From the NCBI GenBank assembly GCA_023445445.1, contig JAEXLD010000099.1, forward strand, positions 1 to 23,198: 23,198 nt of DNA. Direction: 5' to 3'. Of the stretch, positions 1 through 8,172 are shown piece after piece (position 1 is the stretch's first letter; each line of letters starts with the position of its first letter). The position numbers and the translations under genes are program-made. The notes beneath the pieces are model-generated. The model saw nothing but the letters and a program-made list of their open reading frames with translations. It searched no databases and was not told the DNA's origin. Source of the DNA: Bacillota bacterium. Lineage in GTDB: Bacteria; Bacillota; Clostridia; Clostridiales; Clostridiaceae.

Positions 1-122
1 CAACTCTTTTTTTATAATAAATATATATAATATAAATTTTGATTGAACTTTTAGTTTGAGATATACGTCTAATTAAGTGAAGATATGTTAACATAGCTAT
101 GGTAAGTGGAAGGGGAAAGAAA
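1..122 (+). promoter_or_regulatory. ECF-type promoter of the sigma factor gene
   Basis: A GAAC element at 45-48 and a CGTC element at 66-69 are separated by 17 bases. This is the GAAC/CGTC layout typical of promoters read by extracytoplasmic-function sigma factors. It lies about 55 bases upstream of an ECF sigma gene, so autoregulation is the natural inference. The first 13 bases (an AACTC followed by a T run) look like the 3' half of a terminator belonging to a gene outside the window; this part is only a guess. Confidence 0.55.
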
Positions 123-695
123 ATGAATATTTCTAATATTATTCCTATAGGTGTATTTAATAAAGTAAAAGAAGAAAAAAATAAGAAAAGTAATGTTAGA
201 TTGGCTATAGAAGGTGATAAAGAGGCTTTTAGTATATTAATTAAAGAGAATTTAAAGTCCTTATACACTGTAGCAAAAGGTATATTAAATAGTGAATATG
301 ATATAGAAGATTCTATACAAAATACTATATTAAAATCTTATGAAAAAATTGAATATCTAAAAAATGAAGAGCATTTTAAAACCTGGTTAACGAGAATCTT
401 AATAAATGAATGTAATAACATAATAAGAAAAAATAAAAAGATTACTTATATTGAAGATTCACAAATAAATAATGAAGTTTATGAAGATAAATATAAAAAT
501 CTAGATTTAATTAAAGCTATAAATTCATTGAGTTTTGATTTAAGAATAACTATGTGGCTATTTTATTTTAATGATATGACTATAGAAGAAATAAGTGCTA
601 CTTTAAAAGTACCTAAGGGCACTATAAAGTCTAGATTAAATAGAGGAAGAGAAAAAATTTATAATATTATGAGTGAGGGATGTAATCATGAATAA
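123..695 (+). CDS. ECF-family RNA polymerase sigma factor
   Basis: A 190-residue sigma-70 family protein with the two-domain ECF plan. Region 2 spans about residues 30-100 (AFSILIKENL, DIEDSIQNT, HFKTWLTRIL), and region 4 about residues 125-180 with the helix-turn-helix TIEEISATLKVPKGTIKSRL. It should direct RNA polymerase to a small stress regulon and be held inactive by the membrane protein encoded next. I chose the ATG at 123 because GGAAGGGG lies 7 bases before it; the upstream in-frame ATG at 99 has no ribosome site. The 3' end overlaps the next gene by 8 bases, which implies translational coupling. The sequence resembles clostridial/Bacillus SigV/SigW-like factors, but the inducing signal cannot be deduced. 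Confidence 0.9.
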   Translation: MNISNIIPIGVFNKVKEEKNKKSNVRLAIEGDKEAFSILIKENLKSLYTVAKGILNSEYDIEDSIQNTILKSYEKIEYLKNEEHFKTWLTRILINECNNIIRKNKKITYIEDSQINNEVYEDKYKNLDLIKAINSLSFDLRITMWLFYFNDMTIEEISATLKVPKGTIKSRLNRGREKIYNIMSEGCNHE

Positions 696-2112
696 ATATG
701 ATAAAGATAAATTTAATGAGAGTATTAAACAAGAAGCAAGAGATATAGATATAGATGTACCAGATAAAATAAAAAATAATATATTAAAAACTTTAGGTGA
801 ATTACCAGATAGAAAAGTAAAAAGGAAAAGTAAACTTAAAAAAATATCAGGATTAGTAGCTGGAATCATAGTATGTATGCTTACATTCAATATAATTATG
901 CCTGCTTATGCAGAAAGTTTACCAATTATAGGCCCTACTTTTAAAAGTATTAATGAAGCTATAGGAATTGGAAACCAGTATATAGAAGGATCTAAAGATA
1001 TAGATATTACAAAAAAGTATGAAGACACTACAATGACAATTAAAAATATTTACTATGATGGAATTGAGTTAGCTATAGCTTATGAGTTAAAGTCAGAAAA
1101 GGGATTTGATGATAAACCAATAATATTCCCTATTATAAAAAGAGGATTTAAGGATATAAATTATAAAAATGAAGAGAATGATGGAGACTTTATAGATGAT
1201 AACACTTATGTTGGATTAGCTTCTTATGCATTTACAGATAATGAATTGCCTGATAAAGCTAAAATAGAATTTGTAGTTAATGATTTATATGGGAATTGGG
1301 AAGGATATTATCCTAAAAAATTAAAATTTAAATTTTCTATAGATTCTAAGGATATGGGGAAAGAAACATATAAAGTAGATAAAGAAATAAAATATGATGA
1401 TAGTATTTTCAAGATTAATGAATTAATTACATCTAATTTAAATACTATAGTATACATGGATACAGATATAGAACTTATAAAACCTGATGAAAATAATCCT
1501 GAAATTTTCTCTGAAAAGTATTCATTGCAGTTTTTAGTACAAGATGATAAAGGAATTCCTATAAGTATGATAGGAGGATCAGGTACTGGATCAAATGTAA
1601 AAGATGAAAGAGTTAAAGGAAACTATCATTGGAGATATAAAGGGGTTCCAGAGGAAACAAAATCAATAAGTCTTATACCTGTTATCAGTAAGCGTGATTA
1701 TAGTAGAGATTTAATTATGGAGAAAATCAACAAAAAAGATGAAACAATTATAAATTTAGAAGATGGACAAGAATACATTATTAAAAATATTGAGTTCAAA
1801 GAAGATAGAACTGTAATAGATTTAAAAGTTAAAAAATATATAGATAGTTTAGAGCGTATAGGAATTTCAATTTGGGATGAAGATAGAGTAAATAAATATA
1901 AAGAATCTAATAACGGTCAAGAAGAAGATTGGTATAAAGATACAATAGACATAGAGATTCAAGAGACTAAATTTAATGGAATTGATGATGGATACAATTT
2001 TACTTTAACATTACCAGCATTGGATAAGAATAAAGAGTATTTTATTACTATTATGAATTATGGAGATGAAATATTAGAGGATGAAAAAATAACTATTGAT
2101 TTAGAAAAATAA
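688..2112 (+). CDS. Membrane anti-sigma factor, DUF4179 family
   Basis: A 474-residue single-pass membrane protein. A charged cytoplasmic segment of about 50 residues is followed by a transmembrane helix at about 53-75 (ISGLVAGIIVCMLTFNII) and a long extracellular part. The first external stretch (ESLPIIGPTFKSINEAIGIG, then DTTMTIKNIYYDG) is the DUF4179 pattern; the rest looks like the beta-rich DUF5643-type domain. Proteins of this kind are encoded directly after ECF sigma genes and are taken to sequester the sigma factor through the cytoplasmic N-terminus while sensing outside conditions. The ATG at 688 is preferred over the GTG at 673 because GAGGGA sits 7 bases upstream of it. It overlaps the sigma gene by 8 bases. 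The anti-sigma function is inferred from family and context. Confidence 0.82.
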   Translation: MNKYDKDKFNESIKQEARDIDIDVPDKIKNNILKTLGELPDRKVKRKSKLKKISGLVAGIIVCMLTFNIIMPAYAESLPIIGPTFKSINEAIGIGNQYIEGSKDIDITKKYEDTTMTIKNIYYDGIELAIAYELKSEKGFDDKPIIFPIIKRGFKDINYKNEENDGDFIDDNTYVGLASYAFTDNELPDKAKIEFVVNDLYGNWEGYYPKKLKFKFSIDSKDMGKETYKVDKEIKYDDSIFKINELITSNLNTIVYMDTDIELIKPDENNPEIFSEKYSLQFLVQDDKGIPISMIGGSGTGSNVKDERVKGNYHWRYKGVPEETKSISLIPVISKRDYSRDLIMEKINKKDETIINLEDGQEYIIKNIEFKEDRTVIDLKVKKYIDSLERIGISIWDEDRVNKYKESNNGQEEDWYKDTIDIEIQETKFNGIDDGYNFTLTLPALDKNKEYFITIMNYGDEILEDEKITIDLEK

Positions 2113-2137
2113 GAACTGTTATTATAGGTATTAACCT

Positions 2138-2180
2138 AAAAATACTGTATTACAAAGTTATTGTAGTACAGTATTTTTAT
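2138..2180. terminator. Bidirectional terminator between convergent genes
   Basis: A near-perfect 18-bp stem (2138-2155 with 2161-2178, one T-G pair) closes a 5-base AGTTA loop. It begins with an A run and ends with a T run, so it can end transcription in both directions. It lies between the convergent anti-sigma gene and DUF445 gene. Confidence 0.85.
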
Positions 2181-2222
2181 TAAATCATTAAGTAATAATA
2201 TGTAATTTTATCTAGCTAAATT

Positions 2223-2825
2223 TTATAGGAAAATAACTAAAATTCCTTGAAGCACTCCAATAACAGCTCCTAGGACAAGACCTAGAATTTCAATATGCTT
2301 TAATTCCTTTTTAGCTACTTTAATTATTATTTCTTCTAGTTTTTCTAAGTCTAAATCATTAATTTTTTCTTCAACGATTTTTTGAATATTAACATTTTCT
2401 TTAGCCTTATTTAATAAATCAGCACTAATTTCATTAACTGCATTAGGGACTTCATTATTTAATATATCATCAATATAAGGTGATGCCATCATTCTAAAGG
2501 GCATAGGAATAACATTAAGTTTTTCATTTATTATATTTTTAATTTTATCTGTTATATGTGAATTAAAACTTTCACCATTAGGGTTATTTAATGCTTGATC
2601 TAATATATCATCCATTGAAAGTAATTCATTAGAAATAACTTCTCCAATATTAGCTGCAATTTCATTTTTCCTTTTAGGAATTAAGCCTAATATTTCAATA
2701 TTTAAAATAGGAATTTTAATTGGATTAATTGGTCTAAACATAAGTTTTATAGCTAAGATATTAGTTATCCATCCAATAAGACCACCAACAATTGTTAATA
2801 TTAATATAGTTATAAAATTATTCAT
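2223..2825 (-). CDS. DUF445 family membrane protein
   Basis: A 200-residue protein with a hydrophobic N-terminal helix (about 3-27) and another at the extreme C-terminus (about 180-200), flanking a soluble helical centre. The N-terminal signature GGLIGWITNILAIKLMFRP followed by LGLIPKRKNEIA is characteristic of the DUF445 (YheB-type) family. The two ends would anchor the protein with the charged middle on one side of the membrane. No enzymatic role is established for the family as far as I know. GGGAGGT lies 6 bases before the ATG. It appears to be monocistronic: the neighbour upstream has its own terminator, and the bidirectional hairpin at 2138-2180 ends this transcript. Confidence 0.85.
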   Translation of the reverse strand: MNNFITILILTIVGGLIGWITNILAIKLMFRPINPIKIPILNIEILGLIPKRKNEIAANIGEVISNELLSMDDILDQALNNPNGESFNSHITDKIKNIINEKLNVIPMPFRMMASPYIDDILNNEVPNAVNEISADLLNKAKENVNIQKIVEEKINDLDLEKLEEIIIKVAKKELKHIEILGLVLGAVIGVLQGILVIFL

Positions 2826-2948
2826 AAGTACCTCCCTATATCTTAAGTTTAATGATTGTGCATGTAAAATACATAGAATATTTTATAACCAACAAAGAAA
2901 TATTTCAATAGAAAATTTGACTAATGAGTATAAAGTGTTTATAAGAAG

Positions 2949-2984
2949 AAATAACCATTTCTTATTATAATGAAATGGTTATTT
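2949..2984 (-). terminator. Hairpin downstream of the 77-residue gene
   Basis: A perfect 13-bp stem (2949-2961 with 2972-2984) closes a 10-base AT loop just past the stop codon of the minus-strand gene at 2993. In the minus direction it is followed by a T-rich tract (TTTCTTCTTAT). It is a plausible but not strong intrinsic terminator. Confidence 0.6.
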
Positions 2985-2992
2985 TCATTATT

Positions 2993-3226
2993 TTATTTAA
3001 TACAACTATGGGCAAAGAAGTCACATTGAAATTCAAGATATTTAATTCCATACTTAGAGGTTAAATGTTGTCCAATATTGTCAATACTGTAAATAAGGTT
3101 ACCATCTATTATATAAGTATCTTTTGGCGCTTCCTCACACATAGCCTGAAATTCTTCATTTGTAAATAGATGGTTATGACTTAAGACTGAATAATCGTCA
3201 AATTCATGTAATAGGTAAAAATACAT
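2993..3226 (-). CDS. Small protein of unknown function (77 aa)
   Basis: I do not recognise this protein. It is acidic and aromatic-rich, with no signal peptide or membrane segment. It contains three cysteines (in FQAMCEEAP, then FQCDFFAHSC near the C-terminus) and a central segment YIIDGNLIYSIDNIGQHL. The start at 3226 is chosen because AAAGGG ends 9 bases before it; the in-frame ATG at 3235 directly abuts that site. It has its own downstream hairpin and is not obviously in an operon with glnS, which lies about 290 bases upstream. The good ribosome site, clean terminator and non-repetitive composition argue that it is real. The CxxxxxxC spacing at the C-terminus could bind metal, but that is only a suggestion. 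Confidence 0.6.
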   Translation of the reverse strand: MYFYLLHEFDDYSVLSHNHLFTNEEFQAMCEEAPKDTYIIDGNLIYSIDNIGQHLTSKYGIKYLEFQCDFFAHSCIK

Positions 3227-3421
3227 ATAAATCATCCCTTTCAGTTAATATTATTTGGTTAATTGCTAAGTGTACCTTTTAACAATTATATGTAGTAAGT
3301 TTGAATTAATATTCTCATAAAGGGAGGGCTTATTAATTTAAGTTATTAATTAAAGAATTAGATTCATTAACTTGTATGCTTTATATTATCAACATCAGTT
3401 TAAAATAGACACTATAAAAAA

Positions 3422-3443
3422 GAGAGTTGCCACCGCAACTCTC
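3422..3443 (-). terminator. glnS terminator
   Basis: A 9-bp GC-containing stem, GAGAGTTGC/GCAACTCTC, with a CACC loop. It is flanked on the left by an A run (3416-3421), which is a U run in the minus-strand transcript, and it also has an A run on its right. It lies 70 bases beyond the glnS stop. A second inverted repeat (ATAATTCAGT/ACTGAATTAT, 3455-3476) lies between it and the stop codon. Confidence 0.85.
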
Positions 3444-3512
3444 AAAAAAATCCAATAATTCAGTTCACTGAATTATATCAAGAATTCTTTCATTTTTTCA
3501 TTATTTCATTCT

Positions 3513-5177
3513 TTAATTATTTATCTTAAATGAGCTCTTAAGTGAAACTATTCTGTTAAATACAAGCTTATCATCAGTAGTGTATTTAGGATCTACATTG
3601 AAGAATCCATTTCTTACTAATTGGAACTTATCTTGTGGTTTTGCAATCTTAGCAGTAGTTTCTTCAATAAATCCTTCTAATACTTCTAATGAGTTAGGAT
3701 TAATTTGTTCTAAGAAATGCTTTCCTTCATTTTCAGGAGCATCATCTAATATTAATGGCTCATAAAGTCTAAATTCTGCTGGTTTAGCAGTTTTTGCATC
3801 TACCCAGTGGATAGTTCCTTTAACTTTTCTTCCAGTGAATCCAGAACCACTCTTAGTTTCTGGGTCGTAAGTACAATGTAATTCAACTACATTTCCATTT
3901 TCATCTTTTATTACATCGTTACATTTAATAAAGTAAGCACCCATTAATCTTACTTCGTTTCCAGGGAATAATCTAAAGTACTTTTTAACTGGCACTTCCA
4001 TAAAGTCTTCTTGTTCTACATATATTTCTCTTGAGAATGGAACTTCTCTAGTACCAGCTTCTTCGTTTTTAGCGTTATTTGGAACTGGCAGCATTTCTGT
4101 TTGTCCTTCTGGATAGTTAGTTATAACTACTTTTAATGGTCTCATAACTGCCATAGCAGCATTAGCTTTTAGTTGTAAGTCTTCTCTTATAAAGTATTCA
4201 AGCATTTGAGAATCTACTACTGAATTTGCCTTTGAAACTCCAATTGCTGAGCAGAAGTTTCTAATTGCTTCAGGTGTATAGCCTCTTCTTCTTAATCCAG
4301 AAACAGTAGGCATTCTTGGATCATCCCATCCATCAACTACCTTTTCATCAACTAATTGCTTAAGCTTTCTCTTACTCATAACAGTGTTAGTCATATTAAG
4401 TCTAGCAAATTCAATTTGTCTTGGAGTATGCTCCATTTCACATTCTTTAACAAACCAATCATAAAGAGGTCTATGGTCTTCAAACTCTAAAGTGCAAATT
4501 GAGTGAGTTATTCCTTCAATTGCATCTTCAAGAGGATGTGCAAAATCATACATAGGATATATGCACCACTTATCTCCAGTGTTGTGGTGTGTTGCATGAG
4601 CAATTCTATATATTATAGGATCTCTCATATTAATGTTAGGGGAAGACATATCTATTTTAGCTCTTAAAACCTTTGTTCCATCTTCAAACTCACCATTTTT
4701 CATTCTTTCTAGTAAATCAAGATTTTCTTCTACAGATCTATTTCTGTATGGACTTTCTTTTCCAGGTTCAGTTAATGTTCCTCTATATTCTTTTATTTCT
4801 TCTGCTGTTAATTCACAGACATAAGCTAATCCCTTATTAATTAATAGTTTAGCTTTATCATACATAATATCGAAATAATTAGAGGCAAAATAAATATTAT
4901 CCCAGTTACCTCCTAGCCACTTAACATCTTCTTTAATTGATTCAACGTATTCAGTATCTTCTTTAGTAGGATTAGTATCATCAAATCTTAAATTAAATTT
5001 ACCTTTGAATTCTTCTGCTAGACCTGAATTTAAAACTATTGATTTAGCATGACCTATGTGTAAGTATCCGTTTGGTTCTGGTGGGAAACGAGTTATTATT
5101 TCATCATGCTTTTTGTTTTCTAAGTCTTCAATAATTATATTTCTTATAAAGTTAGATGACATGTTTTCATTTGACAT
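3513..5177 (-). CDS. glnS: Glutaminyl-tRNA synthetase
   Basis: A 554-residue class Ib aminoacyl-tRNA synthetase that charges tRNA-Gln with glutamine in the cytoplasm. The ATP-binding signature HIGH is at residues 40-43 within PPEPNGYLHIGHAKSI, and the KMSKS-type loop is VMSKR at 266-270. Blocks such as FNLRFDDTNP, PYRNRSVEENL, DKWCIYPMYDF and GWDDPRMPTVSGLRRRGYTP follow the E. coli enzyme closely through to the C-terminal anticodon-binding beta barrels, so this is GlnRS and not GluRS. The start at 5177 is preferred to the in-frame ATG at 5198 because AGGAGAGG lies 7 bases before it (the longer start would translate the ribosome site). The leader is too short for a T-box. It is a single gene with its own terminator. 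Confidence 0.97.
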   Translation of the reverse strand: MSNENMSSNFIRNIIIEDLENKKHDEIITRFPPEPNGYLHIGHAKSIVLNSGLAEEFKGKFNLRFDDTNPTKEDTEYVESIKEDVKWLGGNWDNIYFASNYFDIMYDKAKLLINKGLAYVCELTAEEIKEYRGTLTEPGKESPYRNRSVEENLDLLERMKNGEFEDGTKVLRAKIDMSSPNINMRDPIIYRIAHATHHNTGDKWCIYPMYDFAHPLEDAIEGITHSICTLEFEDHRPLYDWFVKECEMEHTPRQIEFARLNMTNTVMSKRKLKQLVDEKVVDGWDDPRMPTVSGLRRRGYTPEAIRNFCSAIGVSKANSVVDSQMLEYFIREDLQLKANAAMAVMRPLKVVITNYPEGQTEMLPVPNNAKNEEAGTREVPFSREIYVEQEDFMEVPVKKYFRLFPGNEVRLMGAYFIKCNDVIKDENGNVVELHCTYDPETKSGSGFTGRKVKGTIHWVDAKTAKPAEFRLYEPLILDDAPENEGKHFLEQINPNSLEVLEGFIEETTAKIAKPQDKFQLVRNGFFNVDPKYTTDDKLVFNRIVSLKSSFKINN

Positions 5178-5522
5178 ATGCAAACCTCTCCTATACAAAT
5201 TATCTTTTAGTATTATATATAGTTATATACTATTTTTTTCTTTTAAATCAAATATTATATAAATAATAAACATGTATATAATTTTAAACTAATGCTGAGA
5301 AAAAATAAAGTATTACTAGGGTAAAAGATAGTTTTTGTGAGGTTTTATGAAAAAATATATATTATTAAGTAGATTTTTAGAAAATTTTATACAAGGGTAA
5401 TACATTAATTATGGATATAATTAATGTATTATTGGATATTTGTTATAATTTATGGTATAAAAAGTAAAAATGGGCTATAATTATTATATATATATATTTT
5501 TTGCAAGATGGGAGAGAATTTT
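5178..5522. promoter_or_regulatory. Divergent intergenic region with palindrome and putative promoter
   Basis: This is a 345-base AT-rich gap between divergent genes. On the minus strand, TTGATT (5246-5251) and TATATA (5224-5229), 16 bases apart, are a candidate glnS promoter. On the plus strand there is a perfect 15-bp inverted repeat with a GGAT centre (5398-5431). A TATAAT at 5476-5481 could serve the protease gene, but no good -35 accompanies it. A 17-codon ORF at 5347-5400 is listed separately. The AT-alternating tract at 5482-5497 is low-complexity. Confidence 0.4.
5347..5400 (+). CDS. Possible 17-residue peptide upstream of CPBP protease
   Basis: An ATG preceded by GTGAGG (4-base gap, slightly short) opens a frame of 17 codons encoding MKKYILLSRFLENFIQG. 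The stop codon is the first three bases of the 34-nt palindrome. The peptide has a basic start and a hydrophobic middle. It could be a leader peptide, a small membrane-active or signalling peptide, or pure chance in AT-rich DNA. Only conservation of the reading frame in relatives would support it. Confidence 0.2.
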   Translation: MKKYILLSRFLENFIQG

Positions 5523-6410
5523 ATGAAAGAAAAGGTTAAAGCATTTTTTGCATCTTTAGGATACTTAGGTGTAGCATTGTTGGCTCAATTATCAGTCTCA
5601 ATTATTGGTGGAATAATTATAGGTGTATTTTATGTAATAAATGAAATGGGCAATGTTAGTGAAGGAGTAACTACATTTACACCAGACATAGATAGTATTA
5701 TAGAATTTATATTAAGATTAACAAATATTTTTCTATTAATTTCATCTATAATAACGGTTCTTATTTTATTTTTAATTTATAAAATAAGAAAGAGAAATTG
5801 TAGTGAAGAACTACAAATTAAAAAAATTAGTGGATTAAATATTATTCTTTCAATTATTCTAGGTATTTCTTGTTGGCTATTTAATGCAGGAGTATTAAGT
5901 TTAATTGCTGAAGCAGGATTATTTTCAAGTCAATTTGAGTATATGTCAGATATATTAGAACCACTTAGTAGTGGAAGTATAGTACTTTCTATTATTACAG
6001 TTGGAATTATTGCCCCTTTTGCTGAGGAATTTTTATTTAGAGGTGTTATTTATAATACTCTAAGTAAGAAGATATCAATAAAATGGACTATTATAATACA
6101 AGCCATATTATTTGGAGTATTCCACTTTAATTTAATTCAAGGAGCTTATGCAACGCTTTTAGGTTTAGTATTTGGATATGTTACTTATAAGACAAAGTCT
6201 CTTTGGCCAGCTGTTATTATTCACATGGTTAATAACTTAGTAGCAACATTATCACCATATTTTTTAAGTGAAAGTTTTGCTGGAACCATGGTTTATATAC
6301 TATTTGCTATAATAGGATCTGTTGGAATATTTATAGGAATATTATTAACTAAGAATAAGAATATAGATGAGGAAGAAATACTAAGTTTTAATAATACTAA
6401 TAATTTTTAA
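5523..6410 (+). CDS. CPBP-family intramembrane metalloprotease
   Basis: A 295-residue polytopic membrane protein with about seven hydrophobic segments. The C-terminal half carries the CPBP (Rce1-like, formerly Abi) motifs: FAEEFLFRGVIY with the glutamate pair at 168-169 and Arg 173, then FGVFHFN with His 201, and finally IIHMVNN with His 234. These are the residues expected to hold the catalytic metal and water in the membrane. Family members process prenylated proteins or peptides, including bacteriocin and pheromone precursors; the substrate here is unknown. The ATG at 5523 follows GGGAGAG by 7 bases and is preferred to the ATG at 5508, which lacks a ribosome site. A terminator follows directly, so it is transcribed alone, unless the small ORF upstream belongs to it. 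Confidence 0.88.
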   Translation: MKEKVKAFFASLGYLGVALLAQLSVSIIGGIIIGVFYVINEMGNVSEGVTTFTPDIDSIIEFILRLTNIFLLISSIITVLILFLIYKIRKRNCSEELQIKKISGLNIILSIILGISCWLFNAGVLSLIAEAGLFSSQFEYMSDILEPLSSGSIVLSIITVGIIAPFAEEFLFRGVIYNTLSKKISIKWTIIIQAILFGVFHFNLIQGAYATLLGLVFGYVTYKTKSLWPAVIIHMVNNLVATLSPYFLSESFAGTMVYILFAIIGSVGIFIGILLTKNKNIDEEEILSFNNTNNF

Positions 6411-6412
6411 TT

Positions 6413-6437
6413 AGAGGCTGTTTACACAGTCTCTTTT
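6413..6437 (+). terminator. Terminator of the CPBP protease gene
   Basis: A 9-bp stem AGAGGCTGT/ACAGTCTCT (one G-T pair) with a TTAC loop is followed by a T-rich tract. It starts 3 bases after the stop codon. Confidence 0.8.
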
Positions 6438-6440
6438 CTC

Positions 6441-6531
6441 TTGCTTAAATATAAGGAATAGTATAAAATAATAATAAATAGTAATAAATGATAACAATTA
6501 ATAATAAATAGTTATAAGAAGGTGTATTTTT
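6441..6531 (+). promoter_or_regulatory. Promoter and possible operator of the deoR-HAD operon
   Basis: TTGCTT (6441-6446) and TAAAAT (6464-6469) are 17 bases apart and make a reasonable sigma-A promoter directly after the upstream terminator. Just downstream, the 13-mer AATAATAAATAGT occurs twice (6470-6482 and 6500-6512), 30 bases apart. Because it sits in front of a DeoR-type gene, it could be an autoregulatory operator, but simple AT-rich repetition is also possible. Confidence 0.4.
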
Positions 6532-7296
6532 GTGTTTATGGAAGAAAGGCTTGAGGATATATTATCTATTCTTAAAAGGGAGGGAAAAGTTAGAGTTAAA
6601 GATTTAAGTGAAAAATTTAATGTTTCTGAAGGAATGATTCGTAAGGATTTATGCAAATTAGAACAATATGGAGGTATAAAAAGAACCTATGGAGGTGCCA
6701 TTTTAGAAAGAAAGATAGAGCATAATGAAAACACTTCTTCTAGGGTAATTATGAATTTAGATGAAAAAGAAAATATTGCCAAGATAGTAATTGATGAGAT
6801 AGAAGAAGAGGATGTTATTTTCTTAGATATCTCTAGCACAAATTATATGGTTTCTAATATGCTTACTAATTGTAACAAAAAAATAACTGTAATAACTAAT
6901 ATGAATAGAATAGCTATGGAATTTGATTTTAATCCCAATATAGATATAATCCAAATTGGAGGAACATATAATAAAAGGCTTGGAGGAACAGTTGGAGCTT
7001 TTTCTATTGAAGAAATTAAAAAGTTTAAGATAGATAAAGCCTTTATAGGGGCTGGAGGCATTAATATAGAAGATAATTTTATAAGTAATTTTAATCTAGA
7101 CGAAGCAGAAACAAAGAAGGCTATAATTAATTCTAGTAGAACGACTTATTTGTTAGGAGATAATACTAAATTTTATAAGGATGGTTCATATAAATTTACA
7201 ACATTAAACCAGGTTCAATATATAATTACTGATAAAGAGCCTAGTATAAATATAATAGAGGCTCTTAAAGAAACAAATGTTAAATTATTGTATTAA
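6532..7296 (+). CDS. DeoR-family transcriptional regulator
   Basis: A 254-residue regulator. The N-terminal winged helix-turn-helix (about 3-57) has the family pattern ERLEDILSILKREGKVRVKDL, VSEGMIRKDL, then GGIKRTYGGA. The remainder is the DeoR C-terminal sensor domain, an isomerase-like fold that binds phosphorylated sugars. Its motifs are recognisable but altered: FLDISST where DSGTT/DSSTT is usual, FIGAGGI, NLDEAETKKA, and LLGDNTKF where a D-(S/H)-S-K-F pattern is usual. The GTG start at 6532 fits AAGGTG 7 bases upstream better than the ATG at 6538. The HAD phosphatase follows 16 bases later, so the pair probably answers to and dephosphorylates a sugar phosphate. That pairing role is inferred. 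Confidence 0.88.
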   Translation: MFMEERLEDILSILKREGKVRVKDLSEKFNVSEGMIRKDLCKLEQYGGIKRTYGGAILERKIEHNENTSSRVIMNLDEKENIAKIVIDEIEEEDVIFLDISSTNYMVSNMLTNCNKKITVITNMNRIAMEFDFNPNIDIIQIGGTYNKRLGGTVGAFSIEEIKKFKIDKAFIGAGGINIEDNFISNFNLDEAETKKAIINSSRTTYLLGDNTKFYKDGSYKFTTLNQVQYIITDKEPSINIIEALKETNVKLLY

Positions 7297-7312
7297 AGGA
7301 AGTGATTTTAGG

Positions 7313-8098
7313 ATGATAAAATTAATAGCATCAGATATGGATGGAACATTATTAAATGAAAAAAATGAAATAAATCAGGAGTTTTTTGATATTTATCATA
7401 AACTTATTGAGAAGGACATAATATTTGCAGCAGCCAGTGGAAGACAATATTACAATCTATTAAAAAGATTTGAAAAAATAAAAGATAATATGATGTTTAT
7501 AGCAGAGAATGGTACATTTGTAGTATATAAGGGTGAAGAAATTCTTGTTAATGCTTTAGATAAAAATATTTCATTAGAGCTTATAAAAATAGGTAGAACT
7601 ATAGAAAATTCTTATGTGATTTTATGTGGTAAAAAATCAGCTTATATAGAAAGTAGAGACGAGAGATTAGTTAAAGAAACAAAGAAATATTATGAAAGAT
7701 ATGAAATAGTAGATGATTTAACTAAAGTAGAAGATGATATATTAAAGGTAACCATATGTGATTTTTCAGGATCAGAATTTAATAGTAATAATTATTACAA
7801 TGAATATAAAGACAAGCTTCAAGTAACAGTATCTGGAGAGATTTGGCTTGATATAACAGCTAAAGGTGTTAACAAGGGAGTTGCAATAAATAAAATTCAA
7901 GAAATGCTAGATATAGACCATAAAGAAACAATGGTATTTGGAGATTATCTTAATGATTTAGAAATGATGGGAAGTGCTTACTATAGTTTCGCTATGGAAA
8001 ATGCCCATGATGATTTAAAGAAGGTTTCTAGATTTATTGCTAAAAGTAATAATGATAATGGAGTAGTAGAAGCAATAAAAGAAGTAGTAAAATTTTAG
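7313..8098 (+). CDS. Cof-type HAD-superfamily phosphatase
   Basis: A 261-residue cytoplasmic hydrolase of the Cof/YidA type (HAD subfamily IIB). The nucleophile motif is SDMDGTLL with Asp 8 and the acid/base Asp 10, the second motif is AAASGRQ, the lysine of motif III lies in AKGVNKG near residue 188, and the metal-binding motif GDYLNDLEMM is at about 210-219. The middle section is the C2-type cap that selects the substrate. Relatives dephosphorylate sugar phosphates, FMN or similar small molecules; the actual substrate cannot be read from sequence. I chose the ATG at 7313 because AAAGGAAGTG lies 8 bases upstream, while the longer frame from 7277 would overlap the regulator gene. It is co-transcribed with the DeoR regulator. 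Confidence 0.9.
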   Translation: MIKLIASDMDGTLLNEKNEINQEFFDIYHKLIEKDIIFAAASGRQYYNLLKRFEKIKDNMMFIAENGTFVVYKGEEILVNALDKNISLELIKIGRTIENSYVILCGKKSAYIESRDERLVKETKKYYERYEIVDDLTKVEDDILKVTICDFSGSEFNSNNYYNEYKDKLQVTVSGEIWLDITAKGVNKGVAINKIQEMLDIDHKETMVFGDYLNDLEMMGSAYYSFAMENAHDDLKKVSRFIAKSNNDNGVVEAIKEVVKF

Positions 8099-8130
8099 TT
8101 TGGAAAATTTAATACATATTAAATAAGAAA

Positions 8131-8152
8131 TGGAGCTGTTGTAACAGCTCCA
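8131..8152 (-). terminator. Hairpin serving the amylase transcript
   Basis: A 10-base inverted repeat, TGGAGCTGTT/AACAGCTCCA, with a 2-base centre (effectively a 9-bp stem with a TGTA tetraloop). On the minus strand it is followed by TTTCTTATTT. On the plus strand no T run follows, so it more likely ends the minus-strand amylase transcript. Confidence 0.6.
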
Positions 8153-8172
8153 AATTAAGATATATCTATTTT

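Noticed and set aside
5178..5300. Possible T-box leader before glnS
   Set aside because: No T-box motif, specifier stem or terminator is visible, and the leader appears to be only about 40 bases.
5482..5497. Alternating TA tract as a repeat element
   Set aside because: Simple low-complexity sequence in a promoter region, without flanking repeats or unit structure.
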